A stretch of DNA of 64,000 nt from Holothuria scabra (lineage: Eukaryota > Echinodermata > Holothuroidea > Aspidochirotida > Holothuriidae). The position numbers and the translations under genes are program-made. Below are positions 45,001-55,981 of this stretch, one piece after another. The stretch covers positions 23,745,648-23,809,647 of the forward strand of contig CM074189.1 of the NCBI GenBank assembly GCA_037179385.1, given 5' to 3'. The notes under the pieces are model-generated. The model was not told the DNA's origin and ran no database searches. It saw only the letters and a program-made list of their open reading frames with translations. Every line of letters starts with the position of its first letter. Within the stretch, counting starts at the first letter, position 1.

Positions 45001-45405
45001 CTTCCGTTCAAGTGACCCTTCAGTCTAGTGCATCTTTGGTCTAGTGACCTCTGTCTCATGACCCTTTGATCTGTGGGTTGTGAACCCTTCAATGGTCCAG
45101 TACATGACCTACAGTTTTGGTAACTTCTGTTCAATAAGTTCATCATTTTAGTGACCCTTTGGTATAGAGCTCCTTTGGTCTAGTGACATTTAAGTCTGGT
45201 GACTCTGCAGCCTGTGAATGGGGAACCCTTGGTCTATTGACCCTATATAGTTTTGATAACCTTTGGTCTAGAATTTTCATCATTACAATGATCCTTTCCA
45301 TATAGTGATCTTACAGTTTTGGTAACCATCAACTGGTCTATTTGTTAATCATTCCAGTGACCCATTGGTCTAGTGAACCTTTGGTCTAGTGACCTTTAGT
45401 ATATC
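45001..45405 (+). repeat. Degenerate minisatellite, TTTGGTCTAGTGACC unit
   Basis: About twenty imperfect units of roughly 15 bp (CTTTGGTCTAGTGACC, CCTTTGGTCTAGTGACAT, CCCATTGGTCTAGTGAAC). Longer higher-order words such as ACAGTTTTGGTAAC recur about 185 bp apart. There is no open frame across it. Confidence 0.8.
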
Positions 45406-46842
45406 TCCCATGCCTGTCACCTCAAGCATGCTTTGAAATATGCTCATAACCTATCAAACACCCCAGGCTACATTAATGTTACTTACCATTGTCTTTTTTG
45501 GCATTTCCAACCTTAAATATACTGTATGTGACAAATACAACAAATTATCAACAGTTAAAAGCTATGTTTTCATGTATACTAAGTTAATACAAAAGGCAGT
45601 ACCCCTCCCCTCCCCCCCCCCCCAAAAAAAATGCTTTGAAAATAGGACAAAATTTTCTTTCCTTTGCCTCACAAAATGGACAAAAAGAAGGAAGAAAGAA
45701 AGCTGGCCTGTAATGATATTTTTTAGTTCAAATTTCAAACGATAGGTAACTTAGCAAGGAGTTATTCTCAATGAATTCTAACAATTCAGTAACAAATGTT
45801 GTCACATGATCTATTCAAGGCACTCATGAATTAGCATGATGGAGGATAATTATCCAATAAATACCAATTGCAACCTACCTATCATTGTGAAAACAGGGTA
45901 AGCATCCCTTGCCAACCTCTTTCAATTCCCAGCCATGACAGCTTTTGTTTGTAAACAGTGAATGGGTCTATTTATATTACTCAAATCTATGACACACCTT
46001 TTCAAGTCTCTTTTATTTATGTATTTAGGTTAGGAATTTTTCTTTGACTAAAGGGTTAAATTTATCATAACTCCATAAAAATGGCTTAAATTGACTATAG
46101 ACATATTAAATACACTGTTTCATAATCATTGACAAATTGAACCTGCTGGGGCTTGATCTGAGAAATTTTGGGGCCATTTAATCCCTAACGGGAAAATTTT
46201 TTTACCTGATGGTTATGTGTGTAACAATATGCAAAAAAGAACCATATGCATCATTATATATCCATGCACATTTGGAAAATTGTTGCTAGAGGAAGCATCT
46301 AGGGTGATTTGACTTGGAATACAGAATTTTTAGACACTTAAATTTGCCCATAACATATGGAGATGGGGACCATGAGCACGTCTGGGCCAAGCTAAACCGT
46401 GCAGTAAATCGATAGCTATAATTTTAATCCAGTTAACCAGTCCAACTCACATCCATGGAGCCAAATATTATATTGGGAAGGGGATTAAATAGGTGATACT
46501 GCCAGTGGGGGTGGCTGGTAGACCTATGTCAACTTGAAGGTCCTCAAGTAAAAGTCTGTGGTGAATATGAGTCTCTCAATTGACGAACACTGTGACAGTA
46601 AAAAGAAAATGTGGTAAGCAAAATGACTGAAACATTTCAGAAAAGTTTGTTAATAAATGTAAGCTTCAAATTCACCTTGGTGCTACATTTTTTTTTTTAT
46701 AACAATAAGCTTAGTTATTCCCAAAAATTATTGCAACATTTGCATGTGCTGGTAATATACTGATCATTGGGAGATTTTGAGGTGGTCTGTATTAAAAACA
46801 AAAAGAATATTGTTATCTTCTATCAAAATTTTGAATGGAAGC
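45406..46842. other. Non-coding sequence with C12 tract
   Basis: No recognised gene. A C12 run with A7 lies at 45612-45630. The remainder is AT-rich, with nothing repeated that I could find. Confidence 0.35.
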
Positions 46843-47700
46843 TTTTCATGCTGTGACACTGCTTCTTTAGAGTTTAAACAAAGACACCCCATTAGATCAA
46901 TGGCGGTGTGGGGTGTAACTGCATAGTGCCTGCCTTTGTAATATATGATCTGTTACCTTAAGTGATGCATGTTTTTGTGTTCACACTGCATGATGTTATT
47001 TACGGTAACTTTTTTGTGTCTTTTGGTATTTTGTCAATCTCAGTAATCAGATGAGAAAGCTGACTGTATTAAGTGTGTATGTAAATGTGCTTCATTTCTA
47101 GGGCTGCCACGATAACCATTTTTCATTTATCGATGTTGTCAGCATTTCCGCGACGATATCGCGATATCGCGCATTATTCTAAATATTCTCCATCAGCGTC
47201 AAGGAAGCAAAACAGCTGTTTATTGCATGCAGCCACTACTGATTTCATACCAAAAGTGAGGGGAGATTGACTATGCGTGCATGTAGCAATATTGATTGTG
47301 CAGAACTCTTCACAAGTCTAGAACGTATGTGAGCTGTTACAGTATTCACTGCATTTTGAAACAGCTTCCGATTTAATATCATGTTTTCTTGTGGTGGGTT
47401 AGGTGCAGATTTCATTACTTGTGACACCATAAATTATGATCATTTTAGATTACTCACTTAAGACAATAAAAATAGGGATTTCACAGTGGTTTAGTCATTT
47501 ATTTGATTTATTGCGATATCACATCTTGACAAAACATTGGTTGATATCGTCGGGGCAAAACTGTATCGACGATATTGTGATAATGCGATATCGTGGCAGC
47601 CCTATTCATTTCTTCCCTGAGGCCATAAGATGTAATCAGGCAGAGAAGGAGGATGTTTCAAAAGGTAAGAAGGAAAGTTTCATCATGTTACCATTGACAT
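46843..47700 (+). repeat. Dispersed repeat G, copy 2, split by a hAT-like element
   Basis: The left part, 46843-47098, matches 40859-41130 (CATGCTGTGACACTGCTTCT, GGTGTGGGGTGTAACTG, ATATGATCTGTTACCT). The right part from 47605 resumes with CCCTGAGGCCATAAGATG and TTTCATCATGTTA. Between them is a 506-bp hAT-like element. Confidence 0.8.
47099..47604. mobile_element. hAT-like element with TAGGGCTGCCACGATA ends
   Basis: A 506-bp element with 16-bp perfect inverted termini TAGGGCTGCCACGATA and a perfect 8-bp duplication TTCATTTC (47091-47098, 47605-47612). Sub-terminal CGATATCGCGATATCGC and TATCG words give extra hairpins. TAGGGCTGC-type ends with 8-bp duplications belong to known hAT-related elements of animals. 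It contains only short open frames, so it is non-autonomous. Confidence 0.95.
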
Positions 47701-48524
47701 TTTTGTCAACATTTTGATATCATTTGTAAATTTCTAATCTTGAAAATTGTTACCATTTTTAATTTCTCCTCTAAAAAATATCAAGAAAAAACATTGCTAG
47801 TCATGCTTACTTGGAACTACATGGCACATTCACACAATAATAGCATTACCATCAGAGTGATCTGTGCAAGATACTGATTGAATTACAGCTAGTACACCAA
47901 ACGATAAATGCTGATTAAGATGTGTCCCAAGGTTACATACATTGTAACAATGATCCAAATTGTATGCAGTGCCTTGAAAACAAAAACAAAAAAAAAACAA
48001 AAGGAAAATCTCTTCATCTCTGACAAATCCAATTCTCCCAATTCGGTTACTCCTAGCTCATCCTACAACTATGCTTATCTCTCCTTGTGCGCCTTGTGGG
48101 CTGGGGGTTGTAGAATATGCCCATGGTATTTCACGACTGTCATAAGAGGGGACTTAAGGGAAACCAAACTTGAACTTGAACCATACTTAAAAAAAAATTT
48201 AAACTTTTAAACTTTTATCAGGTTGATTGACACTATATAACATATTCCTTTTGGCTGTATTGTTGAATCTCATCTACAACTAACTAATTCTCCTTATTCA
48301 GACACAAATCTTTATCATTTGAGAACATATCTTGGTAAGCATACACAGGCTGGCATTATTAGTCATGCAGTTGCCCAGATTGTCCACCTTAATGCCTCTG
48401 TTGGCTCCTAAAAATTCCTGTTATGCGCTGCCAAAGATGGCCAACCATCGCCCATCTGCCAGAAAACTTTTGACCAGGCCCGAGCATACATGACTCTAAT
48501 GTGCAGTCAGAATGTCAATTCACT

Positions 48525-48857
48525 CCATTACATTTTATCGCCTCAGGAAGGAAATGAAGCACACCACATGTATACACATGACATAGTCAGGTTTCACATG
48601 TCGTTATGACTGACAGTAACAAAATGCATTAAACCTCACAAAAAGTTATGTAATATTTCGAGTTCGCTAACAAACTAGTCAACGGCATGTGTTAATTGCT
48701 TTCCACGTAGTTTGAACACAATGAAAGCTTTGATTACTTGACGGCACAGATCATGTAACAAACTCAGATATCAGTTACACCCCACACTGCCTTTGATCTA
48801 CTGGGGTGTCTATGTTGCATTCTCAAGAAGCAACACCACAGCATGCTCAGCAGGGAG
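48525..48857 (-). repeat. Dispersed repeat G, copy 3 (carries empty hAT site)
   Basis: The reverse complement matches copies 1 and 2 throughout: GCATGCTGTGGTGTTGCTTC, GGCAGTGTGGGGTGTAACT, CAATTAACACATGC and CATAACTTTTTGTGA. At about 48545-48570 it reads, on the - strand, GTGCTTCATTTCCTTCCTGA without interruption. That corresponds to the pre-insertion state of the site occupied at 47099 in copy 2. Confidence 0.82.
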
Positions 48858-48865
48858 CTGCTCTC

Positions 48866-48950
48866 TGTGATGTCAATTAAAGAGCAGTGACCAACTGAGA
48901 ATTTTACTTTGTCACCTAGAAAATATGTACTTTGGGATGGTGAATGTCTG
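48866..48950 (-). mobile_element. Family A MITE fragment
   Basis: TGATGTCAATTAAAGAGCAG, CCAACTGAGAATTTTACTTT and GTACTTTGGGATGGTGAATG align with the end of reverse-oriented family A copies (TGTCAATCAAAGAGCTG, TTGAGAATTTTGGTACC, TTTGGGGTGAGAGG). Only one end is left, abutting repeat G copy 3. Confidence 0.5.
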
Positions 48951-49980
48951 CTTTGAAATTTTAATAAAACTATTATTTTCTGGCACTACAAAGTATCTAC
49001 AAGTTTACAGCAGTATCAATAGAAAGCAGGGGCATCAATTCTGGGGGTGGGAGCAGGGGGAAAATTGTCCCACCAATGAATATGTTAAGGGGAAAGCATA
49101 TTGTTTTGCCATCCAACAATTAAGGCAGATTTAAAAATCAAATCAACAGGCAGAATAAACAAAGTATAATATTGTGGTATACAGATGACTTTAGGACTTC
49201 CAGAAACTTCAATTAGAGCTTATTTTTGAAAGTAATTATACAGCATTTATAATGCACATACATCTATCTTGGTTCTGAGTATGCATGTCAATGTCAGAGT
49301 GTATGATATTTGTTTGTATGTGCGTATAGGTGTGTGCTTGGGCTTGTGTAGTGGATTGCTTACAGATGAGCCCAGGCACATATATGATCTCAGGTTCTGG
49401 CTGTTGAACTTTGCCCCCACAAACCAAATCTATGGCTCTGCTAGAGAGAAACATGGTACCCACTCTGGTATAGGGCCCTCAACAAACCAACAGGCTTCAC
49501 AACCCTCAAATATTCAATTTAGCCATAGGCTACTATATCTAATTGTTAATCTGTCCTCTACACACCTACAGCAAAAGGCTACGTCCACCAGGGCCGCAGC
49601 CAGTTAACAACTTCAAAATAACTACTGATAGTAGTGAGACTAATTACTAATAGTGTGTATAAAGTCGCCTAAATGAGCAAGCTCATGTATGCAATATCTC
49701 ATATGCAGATAATATCCCTCCTTGCTTTCTTGGAAGTATATTCCATAATTATATGTTATCACAAACTTACATTATCATCAATTTTATGCGTACTGGAATT
49801 TTTTATGTGTTAAGGGGGTAATTGAGCTAATGTTTTTGCTTGAAAAAATGTCTGCTGGCTGCCATGGACATTGCCAGCTTTTTCTAAACTGTGCATAAGA
49901 ATTTGTAGCGTTCCAGGAAAGAGGTGTTCTCGGCCTCCTTGCTGATATCCCTACAAAGCTCCCTGATGGATGCAAAACAG
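48951..49980. other. Non-coding sequence
   Basis: Short open frames at 49236-49607 on both strands overlap a TG/CA-rich stretch; they have no recognisable product. A CAGGGGCATCAATTCTGGGG word near 49027 resembles a hAT end but has no partner. Confidence 0.35.
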
Positions 49981-50227
49981 TTAACCCTTTACCGTTGTTT
50001 GGGTCCTTTTGGACCCATGCAGAGAGCTCGGCTGTCACCCTTTTTTACTGTTTCACACAGAGCTTGAAACTGCGAGTAGCTACCCGAAAATTTGGCCACA
50101 ACAATGAGAGAGACGATAGTTTAAGGTCATGGGGTCAATGGCCTACGGAAGGTGCTACGTCCGCTTTTCCGCCCACTCCCAAGGCGCGCAAATATGCCCC
50201 GATCGGAGTACAATGGTAAAGGGTTAA
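49981..50227 (+). mobile_element. TTAA-specific MITE, family D copy 2
   Basis: The element is 247 bp with TTAA at both ends. The termini are CCCTTTACCGTTGTTTGGGT and, on the right, CAATGGTAAAGGG. It is nearly identical to copy 1 (20647) apart from a deletion of about 12 bp near GGAAGGTGCTACGTCC and scattered substitutions. It includes the same GGGTCCTTTTGGACCC palindrome. It shows the boundaries independently of the SINE context. Confidence 0.9.
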
Positions 50228-51373
50228 AGTAGTCTACGTCATGTGAGGTCATTTGATAAAACTGACTGATGGTCCAAATATAGCAAGTCTGCTAGGGCAA
50301 CTGCTTACATCTTTAAATAAATGTTTCCCATAGTGTACGTCGTACTATTTTAGTTCAAATATATTTTAAAACATTTTAACAGGTTTAAAACACTATGTGA
50401 TCTCTGCCATATGTTTTGAGAAACTGTCCCCATGCTGTCTGGAATTTAATATTCTTGCCTAATGTGTAAATCTATAGGCCACATTAGCTTTGGCTCATTC
50501 TTATGTTTCACATACTTGGCATACACAGACATGCATGCATGCTACCAATTAAAGCGCAGGCACCCAGAAAAGCCAACACAGCATCAACAAACCACACATA
50601 TTTTGTAGGAGGTACATCATGGGTTCTTAACCAGAAAGAAGTAATATTGCTCCATTCTATTCAAATGAAATTTTCATCTTACATCCATGAGTTATTGATA
50701 TTCACTTAGATCTAAGCAAAATCCAACATGAAATGCCTAAATGGGGAAATTTTGAGAAACTACGTCGAAAATTTCTACATGTTAAAACAACCCTTTTTTT
50801 CAATAATTTCCTTCGGTCTTCCTAAAAATAAATGAACTGTTAGAATGCATTTATATAATGCATACAGCCCAGCCCAATTTGTAAGACTGGTGCAAGGGTG
50901 GGATGGGGGGGGGGGGCATGGAAGCATTACTTTGTCATTTGTGGGCTTTAAATACAGAATCTATGAATTTTCTTCCCATGGGGTATAACTTAAAGTACTT
51001 TCACCCAGCCTCCCAGGCCCACCACCCACAGCACGTGTTACAGAAAACACAACATATGTGAAAAAAGTAACGGCCTTGTTCATGAAATATAAGAGCTATC
51101 ATCTTGTTTGTCCCATTGTGCTACCACCCTGGTGGTAGTTCCTTGGCTCCTGTGCAGCACCCCCTTAACCACTATTTGTTCTCTTTTCCTTTAAGATAAT
51201 ACATACAGCCCAGGCAGCCCAATTTTTAAGGTAGTTGTAGGGGAAGGAGAGGGGGGGAGGGGGGCTCAGCATGGACAGAAGAGTCATGGAAGTTTTACTA
51301 AGACATTTGTGGGTCTCTTTGCCTGACCCCCTACAGTAAATTCATTTCTATTTTAAAGCCCTTACACATGGAA
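50228..51373. other. Non-coding sequence with a short direct duplication (Q)
   Basis: ACAGCCCAG...CCCAATTT-TAAG followed by a G-rich tract (G13 at 50905-50917) and ATGGAAG....CATTTGTGGG occurs at 50861-50950 and again at 51201-51315. That is a direct duplication about 340 bp apart. No gene is recognised. Confidence 0.5.
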
Positions 51374-51449
51374 GTTAGTTAGATGGAGTTTTACGCCCCA
51401 GTTTCCAACCTAATGGTTCAAGTCGAGTCCGGCCACAGCCTTTTTTTTT
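51374..51449 (-). mobile_element. 3' fragment of tRNA-derived SINE
   Basis: Read on the - strand: GGCTGTGGCCGGACTCGACT, TGAACCATTAGGTTGGAAAC, TGGGGCGTAAAACTCCATC and TAACTAACTT. It is the 3' third of the family, 5'-truncated, and the only clear - strand copy. Confidence 0.8.
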
Positions 51450-52293
51450 CTATGGGAGTGGCATGAATGGGCACATGCCAGCAAATGCTCTTAGTAAGAA
51501 ATTTGGCATGGACATTTCTAAGTATATTGTGGCCAATTAATTCATTTAACCAAAATGTGACCAACAGGAGATGTTTGTTGGTGACTCCTCTCCACCCTGC
51601 CCCCAGTTCCCCCTACTGGAAACAATCCTGGTTACCCCACTTCCACCCATAATTACCTCTTTCCCATTCCCAAGTTCTGGCCATGCAACACTCATCTCAT
51701 ACATACTACAGTTAAACTGATGCAGACATTAACAAAGGGAAAACAAACAGAGCCACTTCAGAACACATACATGCCGAATAAGCAAACTACTAATCTTTAC
51801 AATGCGGTCATACCCCTCTTGTTGGCAACCGAATATTCATCACTTTTGCAAATTAAGCCAGAATTAAGATGGCTTTATCTCTCTCCTTTTCATCAAAATC
51901 TCAGCACATTGTAACTTAATATATGATGTTCCACTTGCAGGTACATCTCTAGACAGCTACGAAAAGTCTCGTATTTCTTTCATTAAGAACATTCAACTTT
52001 AATATGGAATCGAATGCAACACTCTGAAAACTAAAAAAAATGTCAAACTTGATTACTAATCTGACAACCTCACAAAGATGGATGACTGGAAGCAATATTC
52101 ACAAACTGCATTTAAGTAAAAAAAAAAACCAACTTGTGAACAAAGCTGAAATGTGGCAGGCAAAGCAGGAGGTGTAACATTCAACTGATGAATGTATAAG
52201 TAGGTAACATGCAATTGATGATAGCAGAAATCTGCCAGTTAAGTTAAGGGCTCACAAAATCTTTTGACTATGTATCAAAATTATCAATTCTCT

Positions 52294-52550
52294 TTAAAGG
52301 TCAAGAGCAGTCCCCCAAAGCTTATTTTGAAGCAACAGCTAAATATCACAATTTTCTTCTTATTTCTATTCAAAGTATTGTTCATCATATTTTATGACTT
52401 TATTATTGGATATGCAAGGTACACCAGTTACTATATAAAAATTCACATCTAAGGAGAACAAATGTTGTCACATGACTCCCAACAGCCAATCATGAAATAG
52501 AATAGTCTACTACACAACTTCAAGTTGGGATGACTGCTCTTGCCCTTTAA
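52294..52550 (+). mobile_element. TTAA-bordered MITE, family H copy 2
   Basis: The element is 257 bp with TTAA at both ends. Left TTAAAGGTCAAGAGCAGTCC and right GACTGCTCTTGCCCTTTAA form an inverted repeat of about 20 bp with few mismatches. It matches the copy at 30522 throughout (ATGTTGTCACATGACTCCCA). It is non-coding. Confidence 0.9.
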
Positions 52551-53443
52551 TGTGAAAATACTATCTTCTTTATCATGTTACTTCTGCTGTTTTTAATTGC
52601 TTTTGTGTTTCATGTTTCTAATTCACCTAAAGGACAGAGTATTAAACAGTTGGGAAGCAGACCTCAAATTCCTAACCATTATTGCACAATCTTTACACCC
52701 TCAGCACTCGCAGTGAAATGCATTCTGGGAGACCGTACTTGAGCTAGCCTTCTCATACTGGAGTGAAAATGAACACCTGTTAAAAATTTCAATAAATCTT
52801 ATTCAAGGTCTTATGTAATTGAGCATCTTTTGGCAATTGAAGTAAAATAGAAAGTTAAATATTCCAAAAAAACTTGTTTTAGTAGATAGCGGTTGTCAGG
52901 GGGTGTTGGCTAGAGTCTTCGTCATGAGCTTTCTGAGAAAACTGAAGGAGTGAGAGCTCACTTGCAAAGTTTAAACCTGCACATTTTCTGTCTTCAAGGT
53001 GAAAATATGTTGAAGTAGCATTTAAAAGAAAGAGATTCGTAGCATAATCAAAGCTGGATTGACCGTCGAATATCTTCAGGAAAATTGGAATAATTTATCA
53101 ACGAAACTATGTAGGAAAGTATATTTCGTGAACATTTGGTAAGTGTTGGGCAGTTTTGGGATGATTTCAGGACAAGTTTGTAACCAGTCTCCAACCGACA
53201 CGAAAGGGTGACCTTAAATGTCCTGGTGATCTTGGGCCTTTTAGCAGACAATTTCCCCTGAAACTGATGATATGATAACTTGTAAAGTTATTTTGGTAAG
53301 TTTCATTTTTTTTTTTGTACATCACTCTTTTCCAAGTGTACATTTCCTTAAGCAGCTAAAATTCAAAACTGTGTGACGTCTTCAGAGCTTAATATATTTT
53401 GGTGACCACAAGGTCAGCTTCCCAGCTGTAAAATTGAACTGTA
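52551..53443. other. Non-coding sequence
   Basis: A strong-looking donor at about 53149 (TTTG|GTAAGT) is preceded by an open frame (AGLTVEYLQENWNNLSTK). Every acceptor I tried upstream brings in stops, so I do not call an exon. Confidence 0.3.
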
Positions 53444-53712
53444 TTAAAGGCAGTTGTTCTGACCCCCAAAATTTCCAACCATCCCAACCTACTTGCTTGG
53501 CGCTCTTTTTCACAACTGTTTTAAACTTATCCTAATCTAGCTGTACCCAATCCCAGTTTATTGCTTCAAGGTATATCCTAGTGGGTACAGAAGGTCCTAA
53601 TGTGTCACCTGCATTTTTAAAATTTGCTGTCAATCAAAGAGTTGTGTCAATTGAGAATTTTTGTAGACAACTGGTAAAGGTGCAGTTTGGGGTAACAAAT
53701 GACTGCCTTTAA
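53444..53712 (-). mobile_element. TTAA-bordered MITE, family A copy 9 (divergent subfamily)
   Basis: Starts TTAAAGGCAGTTGTTCTGAC and ends AAATGACTGCCTTTAAA. Retains TTTGCTGTCAATCAAAGAG, TTGAGAATTTTTGTAGAC and CCCAGTTTATTGCTTCAAGG. It is shorter than the main group and shares TTAAAGGCAG ends with copy 5. Confidence 0.8.
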
Positions 53713-54084
53713 ATTGGACTCTAAAGGCTTCTGACTCCTCTCCTATACCCCCAGGGTAATGAGCAAATTCAGATGAAGTGCACTGATTGTTGAGCCTGAG
53801 TTTTTAAGCTTTTCATAAGGATGTAGTTAGATACTGTACACATTAACAACTAATACCTATTTTGATACAGTGTATTTATGTAATGTTTGCTTTTAAAAAT
53901 TGATTACCAAAATGTACTGAGGTAATGTTTGACATAAAAATGTATTGATGTAATGTGTGATACTAAAATTTAGCGATTAAGAAAATGTTTTGATGTATGT
54001 TTGAAATTTAAAAAGAAAGAACAAAGCAGTTCTAAAGTGCTAAATGTCACAAAGAAATAAAAAAGATAATGCTCAGAGGTCATG

Positions 54085-54343
54085 ACACGTGCGGCTCGGT
54101 TATTTGCTGTTTGGTCTACCCCCAGAAAATAAAACGATATTCCAGGTGTCACATGATCAACGAAGACACCAAATCTGCCTTCGCTTTATTCTGGGTGTCA
54201 CGTGATCAATGAAGACACCAAATCTGCAGTGTTTTCGGAGATAGCAAAGGTAGATTTGGTGTCTTCGTTGATCAGGTGATACCCGGAATATCGTTTTATT
54301 TTCCGGGGGTAGACCAAACGGCAAGTGACCGAGCCGCACGTGT
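54085..54343. mobile_element. Palindromic foldback element L
   Basis: A 259-bp near-palindrome with arms of about 100 bp (54085-54186 and 54243-54343) beginning ACACGTGCGGCTCGGT. In the left half and spacer a 36-37-bp segment (GGTGTCACATGATCAACGAA and on) is directly duplicated at 54143 and 54191. No clear target duplication was found, so the transposon class is open. It would form a stable hairpin if transcribed. Confidence 0.85.
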
Positions 54344-54463
54344 AATGGCTGTTGGACTCACAAGGATATGAGGCATTAAAATTGATTAAGTTTAGTCTGT
54401 GCTTAAGAAGGTTGACAAAAAACTCAGTCAAATGCAATACCCTACAAGTCAGGCTCTGTGACA

Positions 54464-54828
54464 TTAAAGTAGTAGTACGCTGAGTAGACTTCATAAAATT
54501 AACCAAATTTTACAAACCTGTAAAGTTTCCCTAACATACTAATGACCAGTGGTCGCTTAAACTTAGACATTCCACATATCCTACATTGTATCATGAGTGA
54601 GAAAGCAGCAATTCAATTTGGTTTTCAAAAATTGTAAGGAGAAAATTTATCAAACTATGCACAAAGCTGTTACAAGTTAAACTACAAAAAATGAAAAAAC
54701 TTTAAAGTTTTCGTTGGCTATTGGATGAAAGCCTTGATTTTTTATGCTAATTATGAGCATTGTCATCTGGCAATATCTGGTAACACCCTTGTTGAGATGT
54801 TGGTATGAACCTAATATGTCCCCTTTAA
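54464..54828 (+). mobile_element. TTAA-bordered MITE, family B copy 2
   Basis: The element is 365 bp with TTAA borders. It shares ACAAACCTGTAAAGTTTCC, CTTAGACA-TC-ATATCCTAC, GGTTTTCAAAAATTG, TTACAAGT and ATGCTAATTATGAGCATTG with the copy at 3250. It is diverged (roughly three quarters identical by eye), hence old. Confidence 0.78.
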
Positions 54829-55741
54829 GTATAGTTAAATATTTAAACTGATTACATTGAAATAATGATGAGATGATGCAGGATGTTTAATTCTGTTGAT
54901 AAATGATGAAAAGGTTGAAGATTGATGGACGTCATGCAAGTAATGACAATAAAATGATCTATTGACATTTAGCATTATTTCCATGGCAACAAAGAGTTTC
55001 ACTTATTCATGATACAATTAAGTTTGAAACATACAAACTACAGATAATAGTTACGTACAAAGTACAACAAGAGCAGATACATATTCTACTAAATACAATG
55101 AAAAACAAAAATGATACACTTTCAATTTCTAAAGAAATTTGATAAATGGAGGTTGAATGGAAGATTTTCATTTTGTCATTCAAAACGTATTCTTACAAAT
55201 TATATAATTGTGCTTTGTTTTATAATGAGTAAAACTAGTCATTGTAAGTTGTCCCCTATGTAGCACCTAAAAGGGGGAGCGGACATGATTGTTTTGATGA
55301 AAATGATGGGCAGGGTAACTTTCTATGAGGTGTAGCTCCAAATAAAATATAACTTTGCTGAAGTAGATTTCTTTCAACGTTTGAAACTGATAGATTTTGG
55401 GATGATGTTTTTTTTATTTGTTTCAAAGTATTCTGGATTTAATTTTTAAAAGTGTACTTGAGTAAGAAATGAAGAAATTACTGGTACAAAGAAACCTTTT
55501 TTGAAGAACTTATTTCAGGTATACTTATTACCTGAGAACTTTTTCAAATATTGAATTAATTAGTTTATAAACTTCTTTTGAAAAGTACCAAAACATTATA
55601 TTCAAAATTCCCTCCGTCCAACCCCTGGCCACCAAACATGAACACTACATTTTGATTGGAGGGGTGTAGAGTATGATGGAGTCTGTCATATTATTTGCCT
55701 GTTAAGAGAAGGTTTAAAGATAACTTATATGATTGTTGCAG
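54829..55741. other. AT-rich non-coding sequence
   Basis: Nothing recognised. It contains a weak polypyrimidine stretch before the acceptor at 55741. Confidence 0.35.
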
Positions 55742-55981
55742 AAAGCAAATGTAAAAGACCTTAACTTTTTTCTTTGTCAAGGGGCAAAGACTGTTTTGTC
55801 TCCTATAGCTTTATGGACAAAGCATTTTCAAGCAAGAATGAGCCAATATGAGGATATGGCTAGAGCGGAAAGGTTTACTGCATGCACTCTCAAGGTGCGG
55901 ACATTTATGACTACAAAATACAACAAGTTAACTTGTACATCACTGCAGGACTATGTGCAGAAGAAGCAGTTTAAACACTGA
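55742..55981 (+). CDS. Candidate terminal coding exon (unknown protein)
   Basis: A TTGTTGCAG acceptor is followed by 79 open codons and TGA. The translation begins KANVKDLNFFLCQGAKTVLS and includes ALWTKHFQARMSQYEDMARA and KLTCTSLQDYVQKKQFKH. Composition is mixed and protein-like, with no known domain. An AATAAA lies 15 nt after the stop (55996-56001), unusually close. It could be the last exon of a gene or a remnant of a mobile-element protein. The acceptor's pyrimidine tract is weak. Confidence 0.3.
   Translation, partial: KANVKDLNFFLCQGAKTVLSPIALWTKHFQARMSQYEDMARAERFTACTLKVRTFMTTKYNKLTCTSLQDYVQKKQFKH

Noticed and set aside
45001..45405. CRISPR-like array
   Set aside because: The units are short, degenerate and contiguous, without distinct spacers. 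In animal DNA this is a minisatellite.
49269..49607. 112-codon open frame (+) overlapping a 75-codon frame (-)
   Set aside because: It lies in a TG/CA-rich stretch with no splice signals, domain or codon-like composition. It is probably chance.
52980..53149. Coding exon ending at the GTAAGT donor near 53149
   Set aside because: All three frames hit stops between the nearest plausible acceptor (TCTGTCTTCAAG) and the donor.
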